Shown here: in pieces, positions 1-8,713 of the stretch | Layout: the number at the start of each line of letters is the position of its first letter | Position numbering within the stretch: the first letter of the stretch is position 1 | DNA from: Saccharothrix syringae | Lineage (GTDB): Bacteria; Actinomycetota; Actinomycetes; Mycobacteriales; Pseudonocardiaceae | Assembly (NCBI RefSeq): GCF_009498035.1 | Contig: NZ_CP034550.1 | Location: 2,108,001-2,172,000, forward strand | DNA length: 64,000 nucleotides | Reading direction: 5' to 3' | Program-made: the position numbers and the translations under genes | The notes under the pieces: model-generated | Databases searched by the model: none | What the model saw: only the letters and a program-made list of their open reading frames with translations | What the model was told of the DNA's origin: nothing

Positions 1-499
1 GCACGGACACCTCCTTCTTGGCGGCGTCGTCGTCACCTGCGATGGGCAGGGCGCTGCGGTCGGGCGCTCCCGCAGGCCGCGCCCGGCTGCCGAGGCTGGC
101 GTAGACGATGCTGTTGAACGCCTTGACCACAGCGGACCCGGCCAGGTGCCGCTGCACCAGCTGGCTGGACGTCAGCTCGTTCGAGTCCAGTTCCGCGATG
201 CGGCCGTCGCGCTGCGGGTAGTAGTTCATCGCGTCGACCACGATCCTGCCGGCCAACGCCTCCGCCGGAAGCGACCGGTAACCGTGCAGCGGGATGGCGA
301 CCACCACCAGGTCACCCGCTCGCGCGGCGTCGGCGGGGGTGCCGGCACGGGCGTGGTCCCCGAGATCGGCGACGAGATCGGCGAGGGTTTCGGGCCCGCG
401 CGAGTTGCTCAGGACGACGTCCAGACCAGCGGCGATGGCCAGGCGGGCCACCGTCGTGCCGATCATGCCGGAACCGATCAAACCGAGGGTTGTGCTCAC
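1..499 (-). CDS. NADP oxidoreductase, F420-dependent type (3' part missing)
   Basis: The gene runs off the left edge, so only about 166 N-terminal residues are visible. They begin with a nucleotide-binding motif (GLIGSGMIGTTVARLA) followed by VVVAIPLHGY and VVDAMNYYPQRDG, the pattern of the small NADPH/F420 oxidoreductase family (Rossmann fold, often called NAD(P)-binding or reductase proteins). The GTG start is preceded by GGAGGAAGCAC, a strong ribosome binding site. It is divergent from a TetR gene across a doubled palindrome, so it is probably the TetR-controlled target. The substrate cannot be told; family members reduce quinones, NADP or F420. Confidence 0.8.
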   Translation of the reverse strand, partial: MSTTLGLIGSGMIGTTVARLAIAAGLDVVLSNSRGPETLADLVADLGDHARAGTPADAARAGDLVVVAIPLHGYRSLPAEALAGRIVVDAMNYYPQRDGRIAELDSNELTSSQLVQRHLAGSAVVKAFNSIVYASLGSRARPAGAPDRSALPIAGDDDAAKKEVSV

Positions 500-522
500 G
501 TGCTTCCTCCAGTCCACGTTTA

Positions 523-554
523 CCTACATCTGTAGGTTAGCCTACAAATGTAGG
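523..554. promoter_or_regulatory. Two tandem palindromes, probable TetR operators
   Basis: Two copies of CCTACA-N2-TGTAGG (523-536 and 541-554) are separated by TTAG. They sit between the divergent oxidoreductase and TetR starts. Each half-site is perfectly inverted, and the centre-to-centre distance is 18 bp, close to two helical turns, which would suit cooperative binding of two dimers. Assignment to the adjacent TetR protein is by position and typical TetR autoregulation. Confidence 0.75.
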
Positions 555-572
555 AAAGATAGACTGGTGGGT

Positions 573-1202
573 ATGGCCAGGACGAAAGGCGGCCCTCCCG
601 TGGTCGATCGCCGGGTGCGGCGCACCCAGGCGGCACTGCAGTGCGCGCTGATCGACCTGGTCGAGGACCGGGAGCTGTCGCAGATCAGCGTCGCCGACGT
701 GGCCGAGCGCGCCGAGGTGAGCCGCTCGACCTTCTACGACCACTACCGGGACGTGCACGAACTGGCCGAGGCCGCCTGCACGGAGATGCTCGACGAGCTG
801 ATCAGCCTGGTGAGCGCGATCGGCGGCGATCCGGAAAGAGGGGGACCGACGGGGTCGTTGGAAACCTTCTTCGCCACCCTCGCCAAGCACGCCGGCCTGT
901 ACAAGAGCCTGCTCGGACCACAGGGAAGCGCCCGCATCATCGACCACATCCGGCGCCGCATCACCGCGGAAGCGCTCTTGACGTCCACCGGCAAGGCAAC
1001 GCCAACGAAGGACGATCCAGACAACGTGCACGCCGCGTTCGTCGCGGGCGCGCTCATCGGGCTGGCCGCCGACTGGCTGCAACGCGACTGCGCCCACACG
1101 CCGGCGGAGATGGCCGCGCTCGCCTGGCCCCTGCTGTCCAGCTGCCGCTTCGGCGCGGACGGCGTCCGCGCCACACCCGTCTGCGACGGTTCGCACACCT
1201 GA
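573..1202 (+). CDS. TetR/AcrR family transcriptional regulator
   Basis: This 209-residue protein has an N-terminal helix-turn-helix (SVADVAERAEVSRSTFYDHYRD, about residues 39-60) and a helical C-terminal ligand-binding/dimer domain that resembles the TetR_C family associated with stress-type regulators (AALIGLAADWLQRDC). The ATG was chosen because it places the HTH near the N-terminus and lies just downstream of the doubled palindrome; a longer reading upstream would run through the operator. It probably represses itself and the divergent NADP oxidoreductase. The inducer is unknown. Confidence 0.85.
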   Translation: MARTKGGPPVVDRRVRRTQAALQCALIDLVEDRELSQISVADVAERAEVSRSTFYDHYRDVHELAEAACTEMLDELISLVSAIGGDPERGGPTGSLETFFATLAKHAGLYKSLLGPQGSARIIDHIRRRITAEALLTSTGKATPTKDDPDNVHAAFVAGALIGLAADWLQRDCAHTPAEMAALAWPLLSSCRFGADGVRATPVCDGSHT

Positions 1203-1839
1203 TCAGCTTTCGCTTGCCGGCCGGAAGATTCCGGCGTGCCGTGTCAGCCGAGGACGCTGCGGACCTGCGGTCGCACTCACGAGCAACTCGGCCCTTCACG
1301 CTACGTACGGCTTCAACCTGCATGGACGGGGTTATCGGCAGGCACAGCGTTGCCGCACCTTGAGCACGTGTGGTCCGGTCGGCAGCTCTCCGACGAGGTC
1401 GTCGCGGCTGTCGACCGGGTCCAGTGCCACGCGCACCAGCCGTTCTCGTGGGACCGGCCGACGTCCACGGCCGCGGGCGGTCGCCGGCTCACTCCGTTCG
1501 GGGATGAACTCCGGATCTCGGGCTGAGGGACTGCGGCCGCAGCCGGGAAGTGCTGGAGCGCACTGACGACGTCCCTCACCCGAACACGTTGCTCATCGCC
1601 CGGTACGACGCCGATGCCGTGAGTGGGCTGCCACGCGACCACGGGCACATGCGGCCGGGCCAACCGGCCCGAGCACCGTTCTAACGGTCGTCTCAGGTTC
1701 GCTCGGTATGAAATGGGCATCGCCGGGCGACGCGGTCCCGTCCTCGCCGGACATGCGCGCTCCACGGCGGCACGGTCGGCGCCGGTCCCGCACCGGACGG
1801 CGGCTGGACCGTCCACGCGACCCCGAAAGGCAGCCGTTC
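1203..1839. other. Region without a recognisable gene
   Basis: About 640 bp between the TetR stop and the response regulator. Short open frames exist on both strands but none shows a recognisable family, a good ribosome binding site or clean codon bias. The last part (from about 1700) presumably holds the promoter of the downstream regulator, whose start is supported by GAAAGG at 1825-1830. Confidence 0.5.
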
Positions 1840-2505
1840 ATGATCTCCGTGCTCGTGGTGGACGCCCAGCCGCTGCAGCGCTTCGGGTTTCGCGTGCTGC
1901 TGGAGAGCACCCCCGACACCGAGGTCGTCGGCGAGGCCGAGAACGGCGCCGAGGCCGTTCGGCGGACCACCGAGCTGCATCCGGACGTGGTGCTGATGGA
2001 CATCCGCATGCCGGGCGTCGACGGGATCGAGGCCACCCGGCGCATCGCCGCCGCCGGTGGGCGTTCGCGGATTCTCGTGCTGGCGACGTTCGACGTGGAC
2101 CGGTACGCGTTCGCCCTGCTGCGGGCCGGGGCGAGCGGTTTCCTGCTCGAGGACACCCGTCCGGAGGAGCTGCTCGCCGGCATCCGGGCCGTCGCCGCCG
2201 GGGACGCGGTGATCGCGCCGGCGCTGACCCGGCGGCTGCTCGACACGGTCGCCGACCGGCTCGACGACGACCTCTGCGGGCCCGTGCGGAAGGATCCCCG
2301 GCTGGACTCCCTGACCGGCCGCGAGCGCGAGATCCTCGTCGCCGTCGGCCAGGGCCTCACCAACGGTGAGATCGCGCGACGGTTCACGCTGTCGGAGTCG
2401 ACGGTGAAGACCCACGTCGGGCGGATCCTCGCCAAGATCGGGGCGCGGAACCGGATCCAGGCCGTCATCCTCGCCTACGACCTGAGACTCACCCGGCCGG
2501 TTTAG
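1840..2505 (+). CDS. NarL/FixJ-type response regulator
   Basis: This 221-residue protein has a receiver domain (phospho-acceptor Asp54 in VLMDIRMPG) and a C-terminal LuxR HTH (LTGREREILVAVGQGL, then GEIARRFTLSESTVKTHV). The ATG was chosen because MISVLVVD is the canonical receiver start and an RBS-like AAAGG precedes it. The usual acidic pair after the first strand is Asp-Ala here (VVDAQPL) rather than Asp-Asp, which may weaken metal binding or phosphorylation. No histidine kinase is adjacent, so it is an orphan regulator with unknown targets. Confidence 0.88.
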   Translation: MISVLVVDAQPLQRFGFRVLLESTPDTEVVGEAENGAEAVRRTTELHPDVVLMDIRMPGVDGIEATRRIAAAGGRSRILVLATFDVDRYAFALLRAGASGFLLEDTRPEELLAGIRAVAAGDAVIAPALTRRLLDTVADRLDDDLCGPVRKDPRLDSLTGREREILVAVGQGLTNGEIARRFTLSESTVKTHVGRILAKIGARNRIQAVILAYDLRLTRPV

Positions 2506-2517
2506 CGCTTCCTCTCG

Positions 2518-2609
2518 CGGGTTCGAGATCCCGCCGGACCTCGAAGACGTCATCACCGTCGTGGGTCGAGCGACACCGACGAACAACGTCTCCGAGGCCG
2601 AGCTGTTCC
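2518..2609 (+). pseudogene. Possible short gene remnant, unidentified
   Basis: On the plus strand this stretch reads as about 30 residues with coding-like composition (FEIPPDLEDVITVVGRAT, then NNVSEAELFL) but has no start codon. It ends at the 3' end of the convergent DoxX-Rieske gene. I do not recognise the family. It may be the tail of a lost gene or chance. Confidence 0.25.
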
Positions 2610-3563
2610 TCAGGCGAGCACGACCTGGCCCTCGACGACCTCGACCGGGATCTTGACCAGTGGCTCGGGTGCCGGACCTCCGGTCACCTCTCCGTTCCCG
2701 CCGTAGGTGGCGCCGTGGCAGGGGCACCGGAATCCGGGGCCGACGTAGGCGACCGGGCAGCCCTGGTGGCTGCAGGTGGCGTTGAACGCCAGGAAGGTGT
2801 CCGGCGCCGGGCGCAGGAGATGGGCGGGCGTCCCGTCCGGCATGGTGAAGCTCGCCGACGAGCCGACGGCGATGTCGTCGACGGCGGCGATCACCGGGCC
2901 GTGGCCCACCGGGTCCGCCGGCGGCCCGGCGGGGCGCCGGGCGAGCGCCAGGGCGCTGCCGGCGGGAATTCCGGCAGCGGTCGCGGCCCCCGCGATCAGA
3001 GCGCCCCGCAGCACGGTGCGCCGCTCGACGTCGTCCCGCACTGTCCCGTCTTCCTCCGGCGTGGGGTGCACCGGCAGGCCGAGCCGGTGCCGCACCTTCG
3101 CGCGCAGCCGGGCACTCAGTGACAACACCCCGGCGTCGCCCGCGATCAGCAACGGCGTCCAGGCGAAGGCGAACACGATGTCGGCTCCCAGGTAGTACGG
3201 CCGAGTCGTCCAGCTCACCGTCAGGAAGAAGCCGAGCGAGAGCAGGACACCGCCGAGCGCGGCGAGCCGGGTGAACAGCCCGAGCAGGGTGGCGAGCCCG
3301 ACCGCGACCTCCCCGAGAGCGACCGCCAACCCGATGACGGTCGCGTGGTCGGCGGCCGGCGAGACCAGCGGGCCGATCGGGGAGGTCGCGGCGGCGTTCA
3401 CCATCTGCGCGTGGACACCGAGCGGGGAGGTGTCGTCCAAGTAGTGCGCGTCGAAGAGCTTGGAGAGACCGGCGTAGGCGAAGGTGCCACCCAGAAAAGC
3501 ACGCAGCGGCAGCAACACCCAGACCGGCGACCGCCTCGGGGAGTCCAAGCGCAACCGGGTCAT
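2610..3563 (-). CDS. DoxX-Rieske fusion membrane protein
   Basis: A 317-residue fusion. Residues 14-150 form a DoxX-like four-helix membrane domain (RAFLGGTFAYAGLSKL at the start). After a linker comes a Tat-like stretch (RRTVLRGALIAGAATAAG, about 181-198) and then a Rieske [2Fe-2S] domain at 222-317. Cluster ligands are Cys264 and His266 in CSHQGC and Cys280 and His283 in CPCHGA; Cys269 and Cys282 would form the Rieske disulfide. It probably passes electrons at the outer face of the membrane. The next gene encodes an exported copper-monooxygenase-like lipoprotein on the same strand, 67 bp upstream, so the two may work together as an extracytoplasmic redox unit. Confidence 0.85.
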   Translation of the reverse strand: MTRLRLDSPRRSPVWVLLPLRAFLGGTFAYAGLSKLFDAHYLDDTSPLGVHAQMVNAAATSPIGPLVSPAADHATVIGLAVALGEVAVGLATLLGLFTRLAALGGVLLSLGFFLTVSWTTRPYYLGADIVFAFAWTPLLIAGDAGVLSLSARLRAKVRHRLGLPVHPTPEEDGTVRDDVERRTVLRGALIAGAATAAGIPAGSALALARRPAGPPADPVGHGPVIAAVDDIAVGSSASFTMPDGTPAHLLRPAPDTFLAFNATCSHQGCPVAYVGPGFRCPCHGATYGGNGEVTGGPAPEPLVKIPVEVVEGQVVLA

Positions 3564-3630
3564 GTCGTGGCCGGGTTCACGGTCGTGGCCTGAGGCACCT
3601 CAGTGGGTTCACGCATGTCCGACCCCCACC

Positions 3631-4836
3631 TCAGGACTTGCGGGGGGAGACCGTCATGATGCCCGTGCACATCTCGTCGCTGGTGCCGTCACCCCACACC
3701 ACGTAGCGCGGCGGCAGCTTGCTCAGCTGCGGCAGCTGTTTGCGCAGCCCCGCGTCGTGCGTGCACGTCACCCGCAGCGTGTCCCCCGGACCGACCTCCA
3801 CCGGTGACGGCAGCTTCACCAGCCGCTGGTTGTCGAAGTCGAACTGCGGCACGTCCAGCACGACCTCGGCGTTCGGCCTGCCCGGGTTGAGCTCGACCTT
3901 GATGGCCCGCCCGAGCAGGTGCATGTGGCCGAAACCGGCGAACAGCGTCACCGGCTCCGACACCTCGTGGTCGCAGGTCTGGGTGTCGCCGGGCTTCGGC
4001 GCGCTCTGGCCGCACTCCTCGAGCTGCTCGTCCGCGGTGGCGCCGACCTCCGCCCCGAACCGCTTCGTCACGTCCGCGATCGAGGCCGCCCGGTCGCAGA
4101 GCGGACCCGACTCGTCGGCGGCGCAGGGCAGGTCGGTCGGCGCGTCGAGCGGCAACGTGTCGAGCTCCCGGGTCTGCGGCGTGCCGTCCGTCAGCCGCAG
4201 CCGCACCGCCGAGCGGTCCGACCCGGCGGGCTTGCCGTCGGTCGCGAGCAGGTTGTAGTGCATCTGGAGGACGATCAGGCTGCCCGGCTCCAGCTTGAAG
4301 CCGACGTCCTCGGTGAACAGTGTCTCCGTGGCGCCCGGCGCCCAGGTGTCCACCCACGCCGCCTCCCCCTCTTCCACCTCGGCGCCGGCCACGCCGGTCC
4401 CGCCGAAGCACTGCCAGCCGAGGCCGGGGGTCTTCGCGTCCTGCTCGCGCACCGCGGCAGCACCGCCCGGCGGCACCGCGTACACGATGGCGTGGTGCGC
4501 GATGGCGACGTTCTCGGGCGTCACCTGGGTCCCGGTCAGGAACGCCGCCTTGGTCAGGCCCGGATCGATCACCTGGCACCGGTACTCGTCCGTGCCGCCG
4601 CCCTCCGGCGGCGCGGGCGTGTACGCCTCGGCCATCTTCAGGTCGAGGAACCGCTCGCCGGCGCGCAGCGGCTGCGGCGCGGACGACGGCTGGGCCGCGT
4701 GCGCGTTGTGCGAGCCGGCCGGAGGGGGCACCGCACCGTTGCCGGCGTTCGACCCGCAGGCGACGACGGCGAACGCCGTCGCCAGCGCCGTGGTGGCCGT
4801 CCCGAGCCTCCACAGTGGACTAGCAGGTTTCGTCAT
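3631..4836 (-). CDS. Secreted lipoprotein resembling copper type II ascorbate-dependent monooxygenase
   Basis: This 401-residue protein has a lipoprotein signal peptide ending in a lipobox (AFAVVAC, Cys27). The body carries histidine motifs like those of the PHM/DBH copper monooxygenases: AHHAIVYAV, VLQMHYNLL, FGHMHLLGR and VTCTHDAG, with several cysteines for disulfides. PHM-like enzymes hydroxylate substrates using two separated copper sites. The ATG at 4836 was selected over longer readings because it gives the correct lipoprotein signal. It lies upstream of the DoxX-Rieske gene, a possible electron donor. Substrate is unknown, and the fold assignment rests on motifs only. Confidence 0.75.
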   Translation of the reverse strand: MTKPASPLWRLGTATTALATAFAVVACGSNAGNGAVPPPAGSHNAHAAQPSSAPQPLRAGERFLDLKMAEAYTPAPPEGGGTDEYRCQVIDPGLTKAAFLTGTQVTPENVAIAHHAIVYAVPPGGAAAVREQDAKTPGLGWQCFGGTGVAGAEVEEGEAAWVDTWAPGATETLFTEDVGFKLEPGSLIVLQMHYNLLATDGKPAGSDRSAVRLRLTDGTPQTRELDTLPLDAPTDLPCAADESGPLCDRAASIADVTKRFGAEVGATADEQLEECGQSAPKPGDTQTCDHEVSEPVTLFAGFGHMHLLGRAIKVELNPGRPNAEVVLDVPQFDFDNQRLVKLPSPVEVGPGDTLRVTCTHDAGLRKQLPQLSKLPPRYVVWGDGTSDEMCTGIMTVSPRKS

Positions 4837-5009
4837 GACCTGAACGCTAGGCCCGATTCCGTCGCTTTTCGTCGTACCGCGGTCGTCACTTCGGGAGAGA
4901 GGCGGTACGACGGTACTACGCCGAGAAGTCCCCTTGTGACTGTCGACGGGCCTGAGCGCCGCATTAACGCAGTCAACGCAGCGCCGTCCGGGAAAGCGCC
5001 GGCCGGTCG

Positions 5010-6110
5010 GCCGGCAGTCCACCGAGGTCGCGGTGCTGGAGGACAGCCTCCCCGGCGGGGAGGACGACACGTTCGTCTTCGTGTACCACCGCGACAGCGG
5101 CATGACCGACGCCGACCGCGCGACGGTCGAGCGCCACTACGACACCCTTGCCGAGCGGTACCCGCCGAAGGTGGCGGCCCCGACCGGTGAGGAGGACGAG
5201 GGCCCGCGGACGAGACCCTCCACCGACGGCAAGGCGATGATGTCCACCCTCGACGTGAGCACGACCTACGGCGCACCGGAGACCATCGTCGTCGTCACGC
5301 TCCTGCTCATCACCACCTACCGCAGCCCGGTGTTGTGGCTCGTCCCGCTCGTGGCCGTGGGCGCGGCCGCACTGACCTCGATGGCGACCGTCTACCTGCT
5401 CGTCACGGGGTTCGGCATCGTGGTCGACGACCAGAACTCGGCGCTGCTGACGATCCTGGTGTTCGGCGTCGGCACGGACTACGCGCTGCGCGGCGCGGCG
5501 CCGGCCATCGTCGCGTCCGCGGCCACCGTGATCGCCGGCCTGTTCTGCCTGCTCGTCGCGGACCTGAACAGCACCAGCGGGTTGGGCCCGATCGGCGCGG
5601 CCGGCATCCTGTGCGCGCTGGTGGCCGTGCTGACGCTGTTCCCGGCGATGCTGGTGGTCCTCGGCAGGCGGATCTTCTGGCCGGCCATCCCGCGGTTCGG
5701 CACGGCCGTGCGGGAGAAGCCGGGGCTGTGGGTGCGGCTCGGCGCCGCCATCAGCCGCCGCCGGTGGGTGGCGGCGCTCGGCTCGCTCGGAGTCCTGGGC
5801 GTGCTCGCCATCGGTTTGACGGGCAGCACCGGCGCCCTGGGGGAGCAGGACCAGTTCGTGTCCGCGCAGGAGTCGGTCACCGGCTTCACCGCAGCCGATG
5901 ACGATCTTTACGCGGCCGGCGCACCAGGAGCGGGTGCTCGCCGTCGTCAAGGGCACTCCCGGCGTGGCAGTGGCCGTCCCGGGCGAGTCCCGCGGCGGCT
6001 GGGCCGACATCTCGGTGTTCCCGACGGACGCGCCGGACACCGCCGCGGAGTACGACACGATCAAGCGGGTGCGCACCGCCGTGCACGCGGTGACCGGCGC
6101 CGGGGGACGG
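5010..6110 (+). pseudogene. MMPL/RND transporter, degenerate
   Basis: Translated pieces match the MmpL family: LEDSLPGGEDDTFVFVY, then the membrane stretch TTYRSPVLWLVPLVAVG and LVFGVGTDYALR, then GAAPAIVASAATVIAGL and PTIFTRP-like sequence. The gene is broken in several ways. The N-terminal membrane helix is missing, and the loop before the first helical block is cut short. Roughly 25 residues normally lying between GTDYAL and AAPAI are absent in frame. The reading frame shifts near 5900, and the C-terminal half is missing, with the convergent kinase gene beginning there. It is therefore a multi-deletion relic, not a functional exporter. Confidence 0.8.
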
Positions 6111-7550
6111 TCAGCCCATCGCGGCGTCGTCCCCGGCCGTGAGCCGCGCGATCGGGGCGGCCGGGAGGTCGACCCGGAGCAACGCGCCGCCGCGCGCGGA
6201 GCGGCCCACGGTGGCCTGGCCGCCATGGGCGTCGACGACCCGCTGCACGATCGACAGCCCCAGACCGGATCCCGGCAACGCCCTGGCGCTGTCGGCGCGG
6301 TAGAACCGGTCGAACACCCGCGGTACGTCGGCGGCGTCGATGCCCGGCCCGGCGTCGTCGACCTCGAGCACCGCCGACGCGCCCCGGGCACGGAGCCGGA
6401 CCTGGACCGGCTGGTCCGCGGGGGACCACTTGACGGCGTTGTCGACGAGGTTGAGCACCGCCCGTTGGAGCGCGGCGGGACGCCCGCTCACCCACACGGG
6501 GGTCACGTCGAGCGCGACCTCGATGTCGGGCGTGCGGGAACGCGCCTGAGTCGCGGCGGCCACCACCACGTCGGCGAGGTCGAGCAGTTCGGTGCTCTCG
6601 TCGCTGACGTCACCGCGCGCCAGGTCGGTCAGCTCGGTGGCGAGGGTGCTCAACTCGGCGACCTGGGCGCCGAGATCGTTGAGCAGCCGGGTCCGGCTCT
6701 CCGAGGGCAGTGCGCTGTCCAGGGTGCCGCGCCGATCGAGCCGGATCAGCAGTTCGATGTTGAGGCGCAGGCTGGTGAGCGGGGTCTTGAGCTCGTGGGC
6801 GGCGTCCTCGGCGAGCAGCCGCTGGGCCTGCCGGGAGTCCCGGAGCGCGGCGAGCATGTCGTTGATCGACTGGATCAGCTGCCGGATCTCCCCACCCCCC
6901 TCGTCCGGGATGTCGGCGTCGAGGTCCCGGGTGCGCGCGACGCGGACCGCGGCGGCGGCCAGCCGGTCGATCGGTGCCAGCCCGGTCCGCGCCACGGCCC
7001 GCCCGACGAGGGCGCCGCTGGCCACGCAGAACAGCCCGATCAGCAGCATGCCCAACCCGAACCGGTTGATCAGGCTGTCGTCGGCGACGCGGGCCACCTG
7101 GACCGCGCCGCCGCCTGCCCGCAGCGTGTAGACGAGGTAGCCGTCCTCGTCGCTGTCGCCCGACTCCATCAGGTCGGCCGACACGCCCCGCGCCACGCGC
7201 CCGGCGTGCTCGCTGACAGGCGGCAGCGCGGGTTGGCCGTCCGGCGTCCGGGTCGAGCCGTCGGGCAGGACGACCCGCACCAGCGGACCCGATCCGGGAT
7301 ACGGCGGTAGCCGGACCTGCGCCAGACCGGCGAGCTCCGCGTTCGTCGCCAGGACGCGGCAGTCCACGCGCAGCTGGTCCTTCGCGGTGTCCTGCAGCTC
7401 CCAGGCCAGCAGCTCGCTGGCGACCTGGAAGGACGCGAACACGCTGACCGCGATGGCCGTCGCCGCGATCACCGTCAGCCTGGTCCGCAGGGACCGCCGA
7501 CGCCACCAGCGGGCCGGCCGGCGCGAGCCCCGGCCGGCGGACCCGCTCAC
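6111..7550 (-). CDS. Sensor histidine kinase (MprB-like)
   Basis: A 479-residue membrane kinase: helix at about 22-44, extracytoplasmic domain 45-163, second helix 164-186, HAMP, then a HisKA domain with phospho-acceptor His252 ([17 protein letters not shown]) and an HATPase domain with [11 protein letters not shown] (N box), DDAGPGID (G1) and [10 protein letters not shown] (G2). Its start overlaps the stop of the upstream response regulator by 4 bp, so the pair is translationally coupled. The arrangement and regulator type resemble MprAB/PrrAB envelope-stress systems of actinobacteria. The signal is unknown. Confidence 0.9.
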   Translation of the reverse strand: MSGSAGRGSRRPARWWRRRSLRTRLTVIAATAIAVSVFASFQVASELLAWELQDTAKDQLRVDCRVLATNAELAGLAQVRLPPYPGSGPLVRVVLPDGSTRTPDGQPALPPVSEHAGRVARGVSADLMESGDSDEDGYLVYTLRAGGGAVQVARVADDSLINRFGLGMLLIGLFCVASGALVGRAVARTGLAPIDRLAAAAVRVARTRDLDADIPDEGGGEIRQLIQSINDMLAALRDSRQAQRLLAEDAAHELKTPLTSLRLNIELLIRLDRRGTLDSALPSESRTRLLNDLGAQVAELSTLATELTDLARGDVSDESTELLDLADVVVAAATQARSRTPDIEVALDVTPVWVSGRPAALQRAVLNLVDNAVKWSPADQPVQVRLRARGASAVLEVDDAGPGIDAADVPRVFDRFYRADSARALPGSGLGLSIVQRVVDAHGGQATVGRSARGGALLRVDLPAAPIARLTAGDDAAMG

Positions 7551-8230
7551 GGAGGGGTCTCCCGCAACGTGTACCCCAAGCCGCGCCGCGTGTAGATCAA
7601 TCGCGGCTCACCCCCGGCCTCCATCTTGCGGCGCAGGTAGCTCACGTACACCTGGAGGTTGTTGGAGGTGACGCTCATGTCGAAGCCCCAGATCGCCTCG
7701 AACAGCTCGCCTCGGGTCAACACGCGGTTCGCGTTGCGCACGAGGACCTCCAGCAGGAAGAACTCGGTCCGGGTCAGGCGGAGCGGCCGCCCGCCCCGCC
7801 ACGCCTCGAACCTGTCGGGATCGACCCGGACGTCGGCGAACGTCAGGACCTGCGACTCGTCGTCACCCGACGCCCGGCGGCGCAGCAGGGCCCGGACCCT
7901 GGCCAGCAACTCCTCGGTGGCGAACGGCTTGGGCAGGTAGTCGTCGGCGCCCGCGTCCAGCCCCGCGACCCGGTCGGAGACCTGATCCCGGGCGGTCAGC
8001 ATCAGCACCGGCAGGTCCCGGCCGGCTGCCCGCAACCGCCGGCAGGTCTCCACCCCGCCGAGGCGGGGCATCATCACGTCGAGGATCAGCAGATCCGGCT
8101 CGTCGCCCTCGACCCCGTCGAGCACGGCGAGACCGTTGGCGACGGTGCTGGTGTCGTAACCCTCGACCTGGAGCACCCGCTCCAGCGACTCGCGGATGGC
8201 CGCCTCGTCATCCGCGATCATGATCCGCAC
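7547..8230 (-). CDS. OmpR/PhoB-type response regulator
   Basis: This 227-residue protein has a receiver domain with the acidic pair Asp7-Asp8, phospho-acceptor Asp51 ([13 protein letters not shown]) and Lys in the [13 protein letters not shown] segment. The C-terminal winged helix ([15 protein letters not shown], then [19 protein letters not shown]) is typical of the MprA/PrrA group. The GTG start is preceded by a purine-rich GGAGGGGGCGGGG. It is the first gene of the operon with the histidine kinase. Confidence 0.92.
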   Translation of the reverse strand: MRIMIADDEAAIRESLERVLQVEGYDTSTVANGLAVLDGVEGDEPDLLILDVMMPRLGGVETCRRLRAAGRDLPVLMLTARDQVSDRVAGLDAGADDYLPKPFATEELLARVRALLRRRASGDDESQVLTFADVRVDPDRFEAWRGGRPLRLTRTEFFLLEVLVRNANRVLTRGELFEAIWGFDMSVTSNNLQVYVSYLRRKMEAGGEPRLIYTRRGLGYTLRETPP

Positions 8231-8570
8231 GCCGCCCCGCCCCCTCCGGTCGATGCTTCAGCCGCTCATCGTCCCGGATCAACCTGAGGCCAGGGTTAGA
8301 GCGCCGCCGCTCTGGTGCCCGCGGGTCATGCCCTTGCGAACGCCTGAGCGGTCCGCGCCGTCAGTTCGTCAGGCTGTCCAGACCGCCGGCGTCGATCCGG
8401 CTCCGCGTCGACGATCCCGTTGTCGGCTTGGCGGAGGCGACCGGCGCAGAAAGCAGAGGGGCTCAGCGCCCGAACTGAGACTTCACCTGCTCGGGGACGC
8501 GCTCGCCCTGGACGTGGTGTGCGGCCACCTCGATGCGGTGCAGGTCGCCGGACGTCGGTTCGACATCGAG

Positions 8571-8703
8571 CGCCGCGACCACCCAGGTCGTCGCCGCGGT
8601 GGTCACGGCCGGCACGATGGCGGTGGTGCCGGTCCTGGTGGTGTTCGTGCCGGCGCAGCGGCGGTTCATCGAAGGGCTGGCGAACACCGGTGTGAAGGGA
8701 TGA
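8571..8703 (+). pseudogene. C-terminal remnant of a MalG-type sugar ABC permease
   Basis: The last 40 codons before the stop at 8701 read TAGTMAVVPVLVVFVPAQRR followed by FIEGLANTGVKG, a near-textbook C-terminus of carbohydrate ABC transporter inner-membrane proteins, whose families end in GAVKG after a Q-RxFxxGL motif. No permease body precedes it; upstream sequence in any frame is unrelated. It is a truncated relic abutting the convergent hydrolase gene. Confidence 0.65.
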
Positions 8704-8713
8704 CGACCCCGGG

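Noticed and set aside
8463..8570. A minus-strand C-terminus ending VQGERVPEQVKSQFGR
   Set aside because: It looks like a protein tail but has no recognisable family, and it overlaps other readings. Left unassigned rather than named.
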